Source: Dactylonectria macrodidyma (lineage: Eukaryota > Ascomycota > Sordariomycetes > Hypocreales > Nectriaceae). Taken from it: a DNA stretch of 64,000 bases. Under the pieces are notes generated by a model. The model was given only the letters and a program-made list of their open reading frames with translations. It made no database searches and was not told the DNA's origin. The position numbers and the translations under genes are program-made. Shown here one piece after another: positions 53,557-64,000 of this stretch. Every line of letters begins with the position of its first letter. Position 1 is the stretch's first letter. Where the stretch lies: contig JAGMUV010000004.1 in the NCBI GenBank assembly GCA_020744425.1, positions 4,092,001 through 4,156,000 of the forward strand, given 5' to 3'.

Positions 53557-56500
53557 TCACGTCGAGGCCTTCAACATCTTGACACCCTTTTCGCGACAAA
53601 AATTAAGAAATCGTCTCATCGTCCGCTCTCGCTTAAACGACGCCATGAGGTCACCGCGAAGCTGCTCATCCTTCGCTGGGACAGAGCCGTCGGTGCGCAT
53701 GAAGAAGTGAACCCGCAACGCTTCAATATTCCACACCACTTGGGCAATCTCGTGCAAGCGAACATTGAAATCAATAGGATCCTTATGAACGCCCCAAGTC
53801 GCTGGACGCACGCTTTTTAAGACTTGATGCTCGAATAACTGTTCATCTTCCATCCAGGACCAGTATTGCGTCACTTGTGTAGAGCTCGTGTATAGGCGTG
53901 ACTTTACCTGGGAGAGACGGTAGTCTCTCCTCCCAATGCGCTCACCGCTCCAAGAGTCGGTGTCAGAGTGGGTGGAAACATTAAATTCATCATGGATAGG
54001 GATAAGGGATTGGGACAGAAGCTTCTTTCCGTTCTGGTTCAGTTGGGATCGGCCATTGCTTCTAGAATCAATCTATTGTAATCATCATTAGATAGGAATC
54101 TTCGTGGCAATTAATGAGAATTGGGCCACGTACTATACCGACGACATCCTCGTACCCTCTTTCTACTGCCTGTTTTCGGAAGCCAACTAACTCGTTTTCG
54201 CTGAGGCTCAATTTTGGATAATGCAACATTAGTTTTGCAACCGAAAGCAAGCCCCTATCTAAGGCAATCACCAAGCCTTGAGCTGTGAGCAACGGGTTTC
54301 CTGTGGCCAAGAGCAATTCGATAATATGGTTAGAGCCTGATTTCTGATCATTAATCACTGCGAGGTTAACACAGCGCTCATCTGCCACCTTGGCGAATCC
54401 CTTTTCCAAGAGGTGCTTGACGGACGACACGTTCCCGTTCCTGCAAGCGTCTTCTAAGAGGAGATGCAGGGAGGTAGGTCGGGCGTGACTTATATCGTAC
54501 TTCCCAGATTCTAGAAACAATCGAACGATATCTTCGCGGCCAATCTTGCAAGCGACTTCAAATGGATCGCTGGCAATATCTTGTCGATCGCTCATTTTGA
54601 ACTGTATCTCGTCCCGAGCCAGGAGTAATCTGGTAGTATCAAGCATACCAGCGGCCACACTTCCGAATAGTGCGGTTTGCCCTTTGATTCGTCCGACGGA
54701 GAAATTGACATCAGCACCTCTGTCAAGCAACATCTTGCAGGTTTCGACATGGCCTTGCTGGGCAGCTAAGTACAATGGAGTTCGATGTTGGAATTGTCCT
54801 CTTGCGGGATGTTCATTGACGGGTATTCCTGCGTCTAGGAAATATTCCACTGCTCTGGTATCACCAGAGCGCGCAGCTGACCAGATAGTTTCAGATTTCC
54901 TTGGCCTTGACTTTGGAAATCGGATCGGCTCACTCGCTACCGGATGCCAGTTCTTTAAATGATTATCCAAGACTGGTTGAGAATCAAATCCAATGCTGGA
55001 TGCGAGACAGCTGTCCACATTGCAGACAAATGGGAGATCATGACGATTGATATGTCTCTGCAGCTCTTCCATGGTGCCGAAGCCTCCTTTGAAAAATTCG
55101 CACCAAGGCTTACAACACTTGAGTGTCGTAACCCCATGAAAGAAGGTGAATGCTTCTGCTGATTCCTCAGTGAGGTCAGAACTCTCCTGAAGGTTTTCGA
55201 TTTGTTGTCGAATTAACGTGGTCCGAAGTTCAATGGTTAGATGCTCGTTTCGATCGCGTCCATGTTCTGGGAGGTTGTTTAACTCCTCAATTATGGTTGT
55301 GGTGTCCATTGCCTCCTGGTAGCCGCTGCCGCGACGCGATTGGCCGTACGAATTGAGGAGATTTCTGATCGAAGCGATTATTGTGCTGAATTGGGTTGTA
55401 TCCGAGTTATCGGAACACTGAACATACGCCCGGCTATGGTCATACCAGAACTGTACGGCATAATCCTGAAGCGCATAGTACCCCTTGATGGCGAAAGATG
55501 TCACAACTTCTGTATCAATGCCAATTTGAAACGGTTCGGAAGTGAGATATTGGCAACAGAAATTTGAGAGTCTTGCGCCTTCAGCATTTAGATAGGTAGA
55601 GTGTCTTTCTAGTAAATACCTGTTTTGAGGAGTTCAGTGTAGTTACTTCCAAATGACGCGGTCGACTTACTTCCGAGCTGACTCATGCACGATGCGGACC
55701 AAATCTTCAGAGCCTGTAGCGCTGTTGGGGGCACAGAGAATGTCCAATAAAGAACCACAAAGTTCTTTGCAAGTAACCTGAAGGCGATCGTTGTAATCCA
55801 CCTCTCCGTTTACTGGATCGATGCAAAAAAAAGCCTGGATTTCTCTCCAGTGGAGAATCCTTCTTGCATGGACGACCAAACCAAGCATTTTGATCGCATC
55901 ATCGCGTTCTGCTGGCGATGAGTGTTCAATGATACGAGCAAAAACTCTGTCAAACCTAAATCAAAGGTAACTATCAGTAACGCTTTATGCTTAGGCAAAA
56001 TGAACCCACGCATTCTCAATTCCCCGGGGAAATATTTCTGGTCGAATCTCCTGCTTCAGGCGGGAGAGCCGAGTCTGAGCAAGGAGATTTTCCAAGACCA
56101 CTCGTGCATAGAGAAACATGCCTAATGTTTGTGACTGAGCATTTAATCATGGACGCGCTTGGGAATAGTTGCTGACCTTTTGCTTCGCTTGTGACAAGTG
56201 ACAGTATTTGCTGCTTCATATCCTGAGCTTTTTCTCCTAATGAAGATGACTTAAAGAATTTGGTTGTGATCTCTTTGCAGACTCCTTGACAGTAACGGTA
56301 TATATCTTCGTTGTGTGCAGATGTCTCCAAAGAAATTGATGGTTGCTGGGAGAGCCGCTTATCTAACACACCATCACGTTGACCTGAGAAGATGATTCGT
56401 AGGGCAGATGTGGAATTCTTTGACTTTGTGTCGAGAAGTGAAAGATACCAGTCAACTGTTTTCTGAGTTTCTCCCTTTGCACATTCGTCCAAGCCGTCAA

Positions 56501-57883
56501 GAACGATGTATAAGGACTTATAACTCTCGAAAGCCGTCTTGACCAGATTTTCCAGTTTTGTGGTGGTTCTCAGGTTGACTCCTTCAAGCATTGCAACCTC
56601 GTCAAAAACCTGAACTAGGAGTGCCGAATTTTGTCTCAGAAGCTGCTCAAGAATAGCCCGTAGCATAACATTGTGTGTGTCATTATGTTGATGCTTAAAG
56701 TAGAAATACCCGACGAAGCATTGCCCGTTGGAGGCGATCTTACCATTGAGAAGGCTTTCGATTACTGTGGACATTAGTGTTGTCTTACCTTTAACACTGT
56801 TAACATATGTAGGCTTGTTAATTATAGAAAGACTTCTTACCCGCCCCGGGTATGCCATTGATGTACAAGATCTTTGGATCGGGAGAACTTGCATCTAGCC
56901 ATGATTGAAAAGAAGGATCACTGAAGATCCACTGGCCAGATATGCTGTCACCCCTATCTTCCGTTGAGATTTCCTGATCAAATTCGTAGTTTGGGCTCTG
57001 TAGTTTGTCTTTAATCTCATCCATCCGAAATCGATGTCTTTCACGATTGTTGATTGCTGCCTGAGCTTTCTGTTCGTGTTGCACGTTGGCAATCTCCTCC
57101 CGAAGCTTCTGGATCGCATGAAGGGATGCAGAACCCTTCTCAGATTCGAGTAGCTCTCTTCGTCTCGCAAGGCTTTGCAAAATTGGTCCAAAATTAGTCT
57201 CAAACGTTTTCCATGTAGCACGAAAAAGCTTCTTCCATCCTGCCAGCTGTTAGAAAAGGTTTGCTGCGCTAAAAGTGGACGTAGGAATCTAGGCTGAGTA
57301 TTACTTGGTTGTGTAAAAACTGCGAGTGCTTCGCTGTGAAAATTCAATATATCCGAGTAGTAGTCCTCAAGCACAGTTGCCAGCGGCGGATGCATCTCAA
57401 ACGTCTCTTTATAATAGAGCAATCCAGGGATGGCATCCCCAACCCGAGAGTATGCATCTACTAGCTTGTCGAAGATGTCGAAAAAAGTTTTTGTTGTCTA
57501 TTCCCGACGTAAGTTTCGTCCGTTTGCGATCGTTGACCTAATACCTACAGTGAGGAGAAATTTAATTGGACCCTCATTAAATACTTAGCAATAGCAGACG
57601 GAAATATAGGAAGTGATCTTACCCAGATAAAGCACACAAATACATTAGCATTCAAGAAGACTTCAATCACCTGTCCGAATTGGTCCATAACCTCAACGAA
57701 AGCTTGGAGCCGACCCAAAGCGCGAAGATTGTCATCTCTAATCTGTTTGTCTTGGAGACCTTTGATGGTTTGATGAACATCTGTTAGAGTACAGGTGGCG
57801 AATTGTTGCTGGAGCGATGGCTCCAGAGTCGCCTTGAATCTCGCCAAGGCTCGTTTGAAGCTTTCAGGATCCGGACCAGTCAT
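53557..57883 (-). CDS. NLR-like NACHT protein with C2H2 fingers and ankyrin repeats
   Basis: About ten exons, ATG at 57883, reading to the stop at 53557 without an unavoidable lesion. N-terminal helical domain: FKRALARFKATL, GRLQAFVEVMDQFGQVIEVFLN, LFRATWKTFETNF, typical of fungal NACHT proteins. NACHT NTPase: GIPGAGKTTL (Walker A, split by an intron at the Lys), LYIVLDGLDEC (Walker B), then GMFLYARVVLENL. A winged-helix-like region follows (RRILHWREIQAFF). Next are two zinc fingers: CCKPWCEFF...LQRHINRH and CNVDSC...LDNHLKNWH. Then come at least three ankyrin repeats, the clearest being TPLYLAAQQGHVETCKMLLDRGADVN. A last exon (54076-53557 region) is unrecognised. A 24 nt microexon (57549-57572, GPIKFLLT) restores the N-terminal motif. 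Family role: oligomerising signal NTPases in fungal non-self recognition; the specific trigger is unknown. Confidence 0.88.
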
Positions 57884-58084
57884 CTTGGCCAGCGCCCATT
57901 CGAGTCAGGTGCCCTGCTTCCTGAAAGATGGTAGATGCTAAATGAGCGAAACCAGAGGACGAAGAACAAAGGATGTTGTAAGTCAGTGTGATAAGTCACG
58001 ATAGAGAAATTTCAGTCCCTAGGAGACGAAGCAAGTCCAGGCGGGGTTCGGAAGAAGGCAGACTGAATGGCAGAATTGTGGCGG

Positions 58085-58460
58085 GGCTTAGCAGGCTGCG
58101 ATTTCACAATCTGGTTGCATTCCTCCAATACCAAATGCCCAAGATCTACTTCGTGCATATTGTGGCTGTGACTGAGCTGACACGTTCGATTTTTAGGGGA
58201 TTTTTTGAGGCTTAGCATGCTGCGATTTTACAGCCTAGTTGCATTCCTCCAATAAAAATGCCTAAGATCTGCTTCGTGCATATTGTGGCTGTGGCTGAGC
58301 TGACAGGTTCGATCGTTTACAGCATTTTTCAAGGCATAGTAGGCTGCGATGTTACAACCTGGTTGCATTTTCTCTAACACAAAATGCCTATGGTCTACTT
58401 TATGCATATTGTGTGGCTGTGGCTGAGCAGACACATTCAATTTTTCAGGGGACTGTTTGA
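58085..58460. repeat. Tandem repeat, three copies of about 124 bp
   Basis: Units start at 58085, 58209 and 58333 (GGCTTAGCAGGCTGCGAT and variants). Shared blocks are GGTTGCATTC.TCCAA, AAATGCC and GCATATTGTGGCTGTG. A fourth unit begins and breaks off at 58461. Copies differ by scattered substitutions and small indels. The array lies between the divergent NLR-like and SNF2 genes. Confidence 0.9.
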
Positions 58461-58593
58461 GGCTGAGCTCTCATGTCCTGAAGTTGGATAAACATCTATC
58501 AGCTTATGTCTCTGTGCTCTACACACCTCTTCAAATTCTCTAATATTTCGTTCATGCAAAACCTAAGCTTAGTCTCGGACTTGGCCCACATCG

Positions 58594-61500
58594 ATGATGG
58601 GCTCCAAGAGATCGTATTCAATAACCGGCGAGGATCTTGAACCCAAATGCCAATCGCTCGATCGCCATCCAGGGCGCCTCTCCAGCTGCCTTACCCACAC
58701 TCGTTCCACTCCGTTGACTCAGAAAATATGCTACGGCGCAGTTAGCTCTTTACCAATGCCGATTAGATGCAGTTCTAACATATGAAGTAGCTGAATGAAG
58801 GAATGGCCGTGGTTTTAGGCAGGGTCACAGTCAGAGGTAACCTACCGATGTCTAGCAATCCGTCATTCTACGCTTTTCCAGTAAGATCAGAGGAAAAGAA
58901 TTTTGTCCTCCAAACAAGCGATTGCCCCGAGTTTGCCATGCTAGATGTAGCAACTATCGCCAAATTGACCGCCCTTGACGGCATTCCTCTTCTCCATTTC
59001 GAGGCGTTGGCAGAGTGCAGCTCATTCTCAAAGCGTCAAAAGAAAGCAAGCAAACAGGAATTGAAAATCTTTTCTGTCTCAATCAACATATTCGGTCCAA
59101 GAGAGGCTGCACCTGAGGTGGCTGCGCGGCTCGCAAGGATATCTGGCTATTTTCAACACCCAAACGCGCTCCCTCTAGGTTTTGACTACTGCAACCCACA
59201 GTGCTTTCGCTTTCCAGGGGATGATCTTAACATGAACAAATTTGTCGGCACCAGAAACAGCCTGTCCTCGGAGAGAGAGGCTAAGATATCTGCCGAAATT
59301 CAACACATACTCGACTCAATCTCGAATGTAGCTGTAGAAGGAGACTATGAACCTCCCGCAGGTTTGGTGTCTAGCTTGACAGGGTGACCATTTCAGTTCA
59401 GCACAGATGCAAAGTGATTAGCTAACGAGTGGCAGACATCAAGAGGATGGCGTGCGATTCATTCTACAACGAGAAACAGAATCTGTGAGCGAGCGTCTAC
59501 AGAATGAACTACATGCGGTGACTTCTACATGGTAATTTCGAACCAGAAATCTCTGACCAGCCCTTCCTCTAATAATAAAGCTATAGCCAGAACGAAAACC
59601 GGCCTCGGCAATATGGTGGCCTCGTTGCTGATGTTATGGGCCTGGGCAAGACTCTCACTATGCTTACAGCCATTCGATGTTCTCTGCCAGAAGCAGAGGT
59701 CCATGTGAATTTTAATGCTTCTGCGTCAGATTCACCCGAGAGGCGGAGAAGACCCAACACAAAGGCAACATTGGTAGTTGTGCCGTCAATCCGTACGCTT
59801 TGAAGGTCCCAACCGCTGCTGCAGCTAACAGGCGCCAGAGCTCATTGAAAGTTGGATTTCAGAAATCAAGAGGCAAGTGCATGCAAAAGAATCATGTCTA
59901 AAAAATATTTCTCACCCAAAATAGGCATTTTGCTCCATGCTCCCTCAAATACCTTGTCTTTCATGGCCGCTATCGAGCCTCGGATGGTAAATCTCTAGCC
60001 TCAGCAGACTTGGTTTTCACCACGTATTCTCTAGTTGTCGCGGATCAAGAGAGTCTAGGTGTCCTCAACGACTTGAATTGGTTTCGCATTGCGTTAGATG
60101 AAGGCATGTCACCACATTTACGTTCCAGCTATACAATTACTCTGCATTTTATTGTTTGGTGAATTCCAAAGCTGATGTCGATTTCAAGCACACTTCATCA
60201 AAAATTCGAGCTCAAAACAATTTCGCGCCATATCGAGTCTCTCTACAAGACGTAGATGGTGCTTGACCGGAACCCCGATTCAGAATACGCTAGATGAGCT
60301 TGCCTCGCTAGCCGGCATTCTTAAGCTTTTGCCATTCTCGAGTAAACAAGAGTTTCAGAGACACATTCTTGCGCCGCTTGCTGATGATGGTACGGATGCC
60401 ACGAAGGCTTTCAGAGCATATCTCCGGGCGTATTGCTTGAGAAGAACAAAACTCGATCTTCCAAAGTGTCGCCAGAAGCTTGTGCACCTAACCTTTTCAA
60501 CTCAGGAACAGACCCTTTACAAAAGCATCCTTGGCCAGACGAAACGCAACATTGATGACCTGGTCAGTAAGGGTAACAACATCCGCAAGCACAATATCTT
60601 ATTCACAGCTTTACTACGAATGCGCATATTCTGCAATCATGGGACACTGCTGGCTTCTGCGTCAGGATACCTTGCCCCTAACCGACGGGCCGTCGGCTGC
60701 GAAAGGTGCTCGGCAATCTCAGAGGACGATGCAGTCTTGTTAGAATCAGTTCCTTTCTGCCCAAACTGCGGCCCATCTCTGCATGGAGGAAGCCCTACTT
60801 CCGATGATGGCCTCAGTCCTAGCTGTGATTTTGAGATGAGTCCCGAAATGCCTCTTAGAGACAAATCGTTCGCAATGCCTCGTTCCACGAAACTATCCGC
60901 GGTAGTTGAAAATATTGCAAACTATAATTCTGGTTGCAAGCAGTCAGTTGAATTTTCCCTTTTCATAATCAAACTGCTGACCTACTGGCTAGTATCGTGT
61001 TTTCTTACTGGACTTCGACGCTAGATCTACTGGGGCAAATTTTCGACGCCTCTGGGTTTATGTATGCCCATATGGACGGCCGCACGACTCATACGGAAAG
61101 GACTAGGGTTCTAGACGCTTTTCGACTAGACCCAAGACTGACTGTCCTTCTCATGTCCATTGAGACAGGGGCAGTAGGGTATTTAAATTCTCAAGCACAA
61201 CTGATAGTCAAAGACCAGGGCTAACCTGTAGACAGCCTGAATCTCACCGCCGCCAACGTGGTCCATATCGTTGAACCTCAATGGAATCCTTCTATTGAAG
61301 AACAGGCAGTGGCTCGAGCGTTGCGGATGGGTCAACTGAGGGACGTCACGGTTTTCCGATATATGATGCAGGGTACAGTAGAGGAGGTATATACTACTGT
61401 TTTCTTTCCCCTAGCCTTTGTTTTCTATCCGAATGTTGCTAACTAGGAGCAGAACATAATGCAATTGCAAGAAAAAAAGAAAAGACTAGCAAAGTTTGCA

Positions 61501-61615
61501 TTTGGTCAAGAAAATGGAAGTTGTGTGGATGAGCTGGAGGTGAGCACGCCTATTCACTACCTTTCTTCGAAAACTAATACCGTCTTAGGATCTCAAGTTC
61601 GCCCTGGATAGCTAG
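58594..61615 (+). CDS. SNF2-family helicase-like ATPase, Rad5/Rad16 type, 11 exons
   Basis: Model: 58594-58740, 58791-59383, 59436-59531, 59587-59792, 59839-59872, 59925-60103, 60189-60942, 60993-61178, 61236-61386, 61447-61539, 61589-61615; 821 residues, every junction in phase. ATP-binding motif I is VADVMGLGKTL. Motif II is DEAH, created only by joining exons 6 and 7 (LDEAHFIKN). Motif III is RWCLTGTPIQNTLDELASL, and the C-terminal lobe has IVFSYWTSTLDLL, HMDGRTTHTER, VVHIVEPQWNPSIEEQAVARALRMGQ. Four Cys (CERCSAI...FCPNC) sit where relatives carry a RING. Two introns use GC donors (GCAAGT at 59873, GCATGT at 60104). Family enzymes translocate on DNA in repair or silencing. Short compared with Rad5 (over 1100 residues). 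First-exon start is the least certain part. Confidence 0.85.
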
Positions 61616-62663
61616 TATTAAACTGAGATTCCCTACTCAAATATTGATGATATTAAAATTAACAGCTGGAAGTGCTGTGGCGCTGTCCGTGCTGGCCACC
61701 AGACCATGGAACTTGGATGCAATTACAAGTCCCATATGCTGATGCTTTACCGTATATCTTGTGGCTGTAAGCAAGTCAGTAGGTGCCTCCGTTCTACAGG
61801 TACTCCACTATTAATATGGAATAAGGAACCGCGATCCATCTATTAGAGAGTGGAAGTCGATATGTAGGATGTTTCATCTGTGCATAGCAGTTTTCACGAC
61901 TAAATCCAAGCCAAGCTTAAAAACTTTCTTTTAAGGAACCTGAGAAACGACCCGTTTAGTAATAGTATTACGTGATGAATATCGGGTTAAAGCGCCGTTT
62001 TTAAAGGCATAGGGATTAAGAAATCGATGCACATGGTCTATCGGTAAGAGCTTGACAGGATCCCGTACTTTCTGAGAGCCATAGTCATATGTGTCTAGTC
62101 CTAGGGCTACAGGAATTGATGTTCATGATGGGCTGTGGCTCTGGATTCTGCAGCTCGGTTAGAAAGCTTGGGGCGGAAGTTGGTTAGCAATCCAAGGTCT
62201 GACAGCATCAGACTCGCGCTGTGGCTGAAAGTCTTCGGCACTTGGCTGTCCGATAACTAATGTGTGTATCTCTTCTTCGTCGAGAGTATTCAGGTTGATA
62301 GCGAGAGCTAGTGTTTAGTTTCAAAGACGCATATGTAGCGTGTTTGCTCAATGATGCTAGATTGAGTTGGGATGCAAGCAGCGTTTTCGCTGACATTTAA
62401 CCTACCTCCTCCTGAGCTATACAAGCTTGCCAAAGTTTGTAGACAACAGTATGAAAAAGACGACACCAGTAAATATAAACACTGGCATCTAGGCCAATTC
62501 TCTTTTCTTCGAAGTACAATCATTCAAGTGCATTTATACCAATTGAATGTCACTTTAATGCCTTATGAACAAGGTGCATTCGCGACTGAATTAAGCACGA
62601 ATCTTTAGTCAAAGTGAAGACTCTCGATGGTTTGCCGATAGTTACATTACCATCTGCCAATGC
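61616..62663. other. Intergenic, convergent 3' ends
   Basis: Between the SNF2 gene and the aminotransferase gene. No coding region or repeat seen. Confidence 0.4.
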
Positions 62664-64000
62664 CTAAACAGATCGTTTTGCCTTCACCTCTTTAGTCAGA
62701 GAAGCAAGTCTCTGAATGCCCTCTAGAATCTCGTCTTCAGTATGCCACGCCCAGCATAGCCGAATGCCATTCCCAAACCCACTGGACGCTCTCTCAACGC
62801 TCGACTCATCGCCTTCCACAGTCATCATACCGCCATACGCAAACTTCAAGTCATATTTCTCCAAAGCCAGTGCTGCCAACTCTGCTACAGTAATTGACAG
62901 ATCTGCAGGGGCTGTAATGTAGGTAAAGTAGCCGCCCGCTACCACCGCTTGTTGCGCATGGTTCTTGGTTTCACCATTGGCGATACCATTGGAGATGAGC
63001 GCTGCCGAGTAGGGCTTGCCCGTCGAAACGCAGAATCCCAGAGGAAGCAGGTGTTCCTTAATGGCTCTGAACATGGCATAGTACCTAGAGCTATAGGTGG
63101 GAATGAGCTTGCTGGCAATGTGTTTCTCGAGCGCGCCGGTGGCAATCATCTCGTAGACGAAGCTGGCTGCTAGTTGCGAAGGACACCCGCCGGATCGAGT
63201 CGCACCGAGTTGGGAGAGCGCGAGAGTGAAAGCGGGTGTCGCTTCTGCCCAGCCCGTTCTAATGCCGGGTGCGATAATCTTGGAGAATGAGCCGTTGCTC
63301 ACGGCATTTCCCCATTCATGCTGAGGCCCGCCATCGAGAGTGCCGTCCAGATCAACGATTCTGGGCGGTACGGCTTCAAGTTTGGAAACATCGCCATTTT
63401 CGTCCTCGGACCACCTCAAAACGTCATAGACATCATCCGTAATGACCAAGGCGTCGAATTCACGAGCCAACCTGACAAGTTCGCATCGTCGCCGGTACGA
63501 CATGGTCTTGCCGCTCGGATTAGCAAAAGTCGGAACGGCGTAAATGATGTGCTTGTACAGATGACTGTATCTTGGCCCAGTTTTCAGCTTTGGCGCTTCT
63601 TGTTTCTCTTCCGCATCGACACACCGTAAGCTTTCACGCAGAAACTCAACGTCGAGGCCCTCCTCGTCTTCCGGAACACCGCGCAATCGGCCCTCGAAGC
63701 CGGCGTCCGTGAAGATCGGGCAAGCGAGGAAATAGCTGGGCTCAATCATCCAAACTCGTTTGGTGTATCCGGGCTCGGCGAATTTCGCCAAAATATTTCC
63801 GAGGTTCGCTGAAGCGCCGTTGGAGACGCAGATCCGGTCCGGGGAAATGCATCCTTTTGGCGAGTAAATCGACGTCAGCCAACCGGCGATGGCCTGTCGT
63901 AGGGGTTGATATCCGGCATCTGGTCCGTAAATAAGGGATGCTGACGTCTTTTTCGGCGATTGCAAGACTTCTGGGGCAGCGCTCAATAGCTGTGATGATG
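62664..64000 (-). CDS. PLP-dependent aminotransferase class I/II, N-terminus outside the window
   Basis: About 445 codons visible; the frame is open to base 64000, so the start lies beyond the edge (the TTG at 63986 is not a start). Marks of fold-type I enzymes: LIYGPDAGYQPLRQAIAGWL, NGASANLGNILAKF, YAVPTFANPSG (substrate-binding Asn/Pro), ITDDVYDVLRW (the Asp and Tyr that hold the cofactor) and SNGSFSKIIAPGIRTGW, whose Lys (about residue 236 of the visible part) binds PLP. A C-terminal IRLCWAWH is the arginine motif for the carboxylate. It resembles the fungal group near 2-aminoadipate/valine-pyruvate aminotransferases. The substrate cannot be set from sequence alone. Confidence 0.9.
   Translation of the reverse strand, partial: SSQLLSAAPEVLQSPKKTSASLIYGPDAGYQPLRQAIAGWLTSIYSPKGCISPDRICVSNGASANLGNILAKFAEPGYTKRVWMIEPSYFLACPIFTDAGFEGRLRGVPEDEEGLDVEFLRESLRCVDAEEKQEAPKLKTGPRYSHLYKHIIYAVPTFANPSGKTMSYRRRCELVRLAREFDALVITDDVYDVLRWSEDENGDVSKLEAVPPRIVDLDGTLDGGPQHEWGNAVSNGSFSKIIAPGIRTGWAEATPAFTLALSQLGATRSGGCPSQLAASFVYEMIATGALEKHIASKLIPTYSSRYYAMFRAIKEHLLPLGFCVSTGKPYSAALISNGIANGETKNHAQQAVVAGGYFTYITAPADLSITVAELAALALEKYDLKFAYGGMMTVEGDESSVERASSGFGNGIRLCWAWHTEDEILEGIQRLASLTKEVKAKRSV

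Noticed and set aside
60189..60300. Apparent frameshift in the SNF2 gene just before the TGTP motif
   Set aside because: Careful re-reading of the bases shows the frame runs on through LSTRRRWCLTGTP; there is no lesion.
1..64000. CRISPR arrays, rRNA, bacterial operons
   Set aside because: None seen. Gene structure is eukaryotic throughout, and the only regular repeat array (58.1-58.5 kb) has no spacers.

Overview
The window is nuclear DNA of a filamentous ascomycete (Pezizomycotina; probably Sordariomycetes, perhaps Hypocreales, by inference). Genes carry short 41-108 nt GT-AG introns with CTAAC/CTGAC branch points. Families typical of these fungi are present: a Pth11-like receptor, HET and NACHT-ankyrin proteins, DHA1 and Dal5-type transporters, GH78 enzymes, and a Fot1/pogo transposon with RIP-type damage. 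Exon joins were made by hand by keeping the reading frame across GT/AG (or GC/AG) sites and restoring family motifs. No domain search was possible.

Layout. 1-5.7 kb: two same-strand GH78-type alpha-L-rhamnosidase genes, the first cut by the window edge. 7.3-12.5 kb: a 1650-residue multidomain protein joining an IDO/PrnB-like heme domain, an FAD/NADPH reductase module, a cytochrome b5 domain and a disordered tail. This is the most unusual gene here. 14-27 kb: Pth11-like 7TM protein, secreted aldose 1-epimerase, DHA1-type MFS transporter, small secreted Cys-rich protein, secreted EGF plus GH43-like propeller protein, and an M50-like membrane metalloprotease.

27.2-29.0 kb: a complete 1860 bp Fot1/pogo element with TA target duplication and perfect 47 bp terminal repeats. 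Its transposase has six stops and two of three catalytic Asp changed to Asn, as RIP would do. 29.6-35 kb: a C2H2-like protein, an OTT_1508-like deaminase and an alpha/beta hydrolase. 35-42.9 kb is gene-poor and holds inverted repeats, an endosulfine (Igo1-type) gene, a short Pcl-type cyclin and a decayed membrane-protein gene.

42.9-64 kb: a HET-domain gene; 5-oxoprolinase followed by a Dal5-type permease (a plausible nitrogen-scavenging pair); a NACHT/zinc-finger/ankyrin NLR-like gene divergent from an 11-exon SNF2 (Rad5/Rad16-like) gene, with a 124 bp tandem repeat between them; and an aminotransferase cut by the right edge. The right half therefore mixes self/non-self-type genes, repeats and decayed genes, while the left half is mostly carbohydrate-active, secreted and transport genes.
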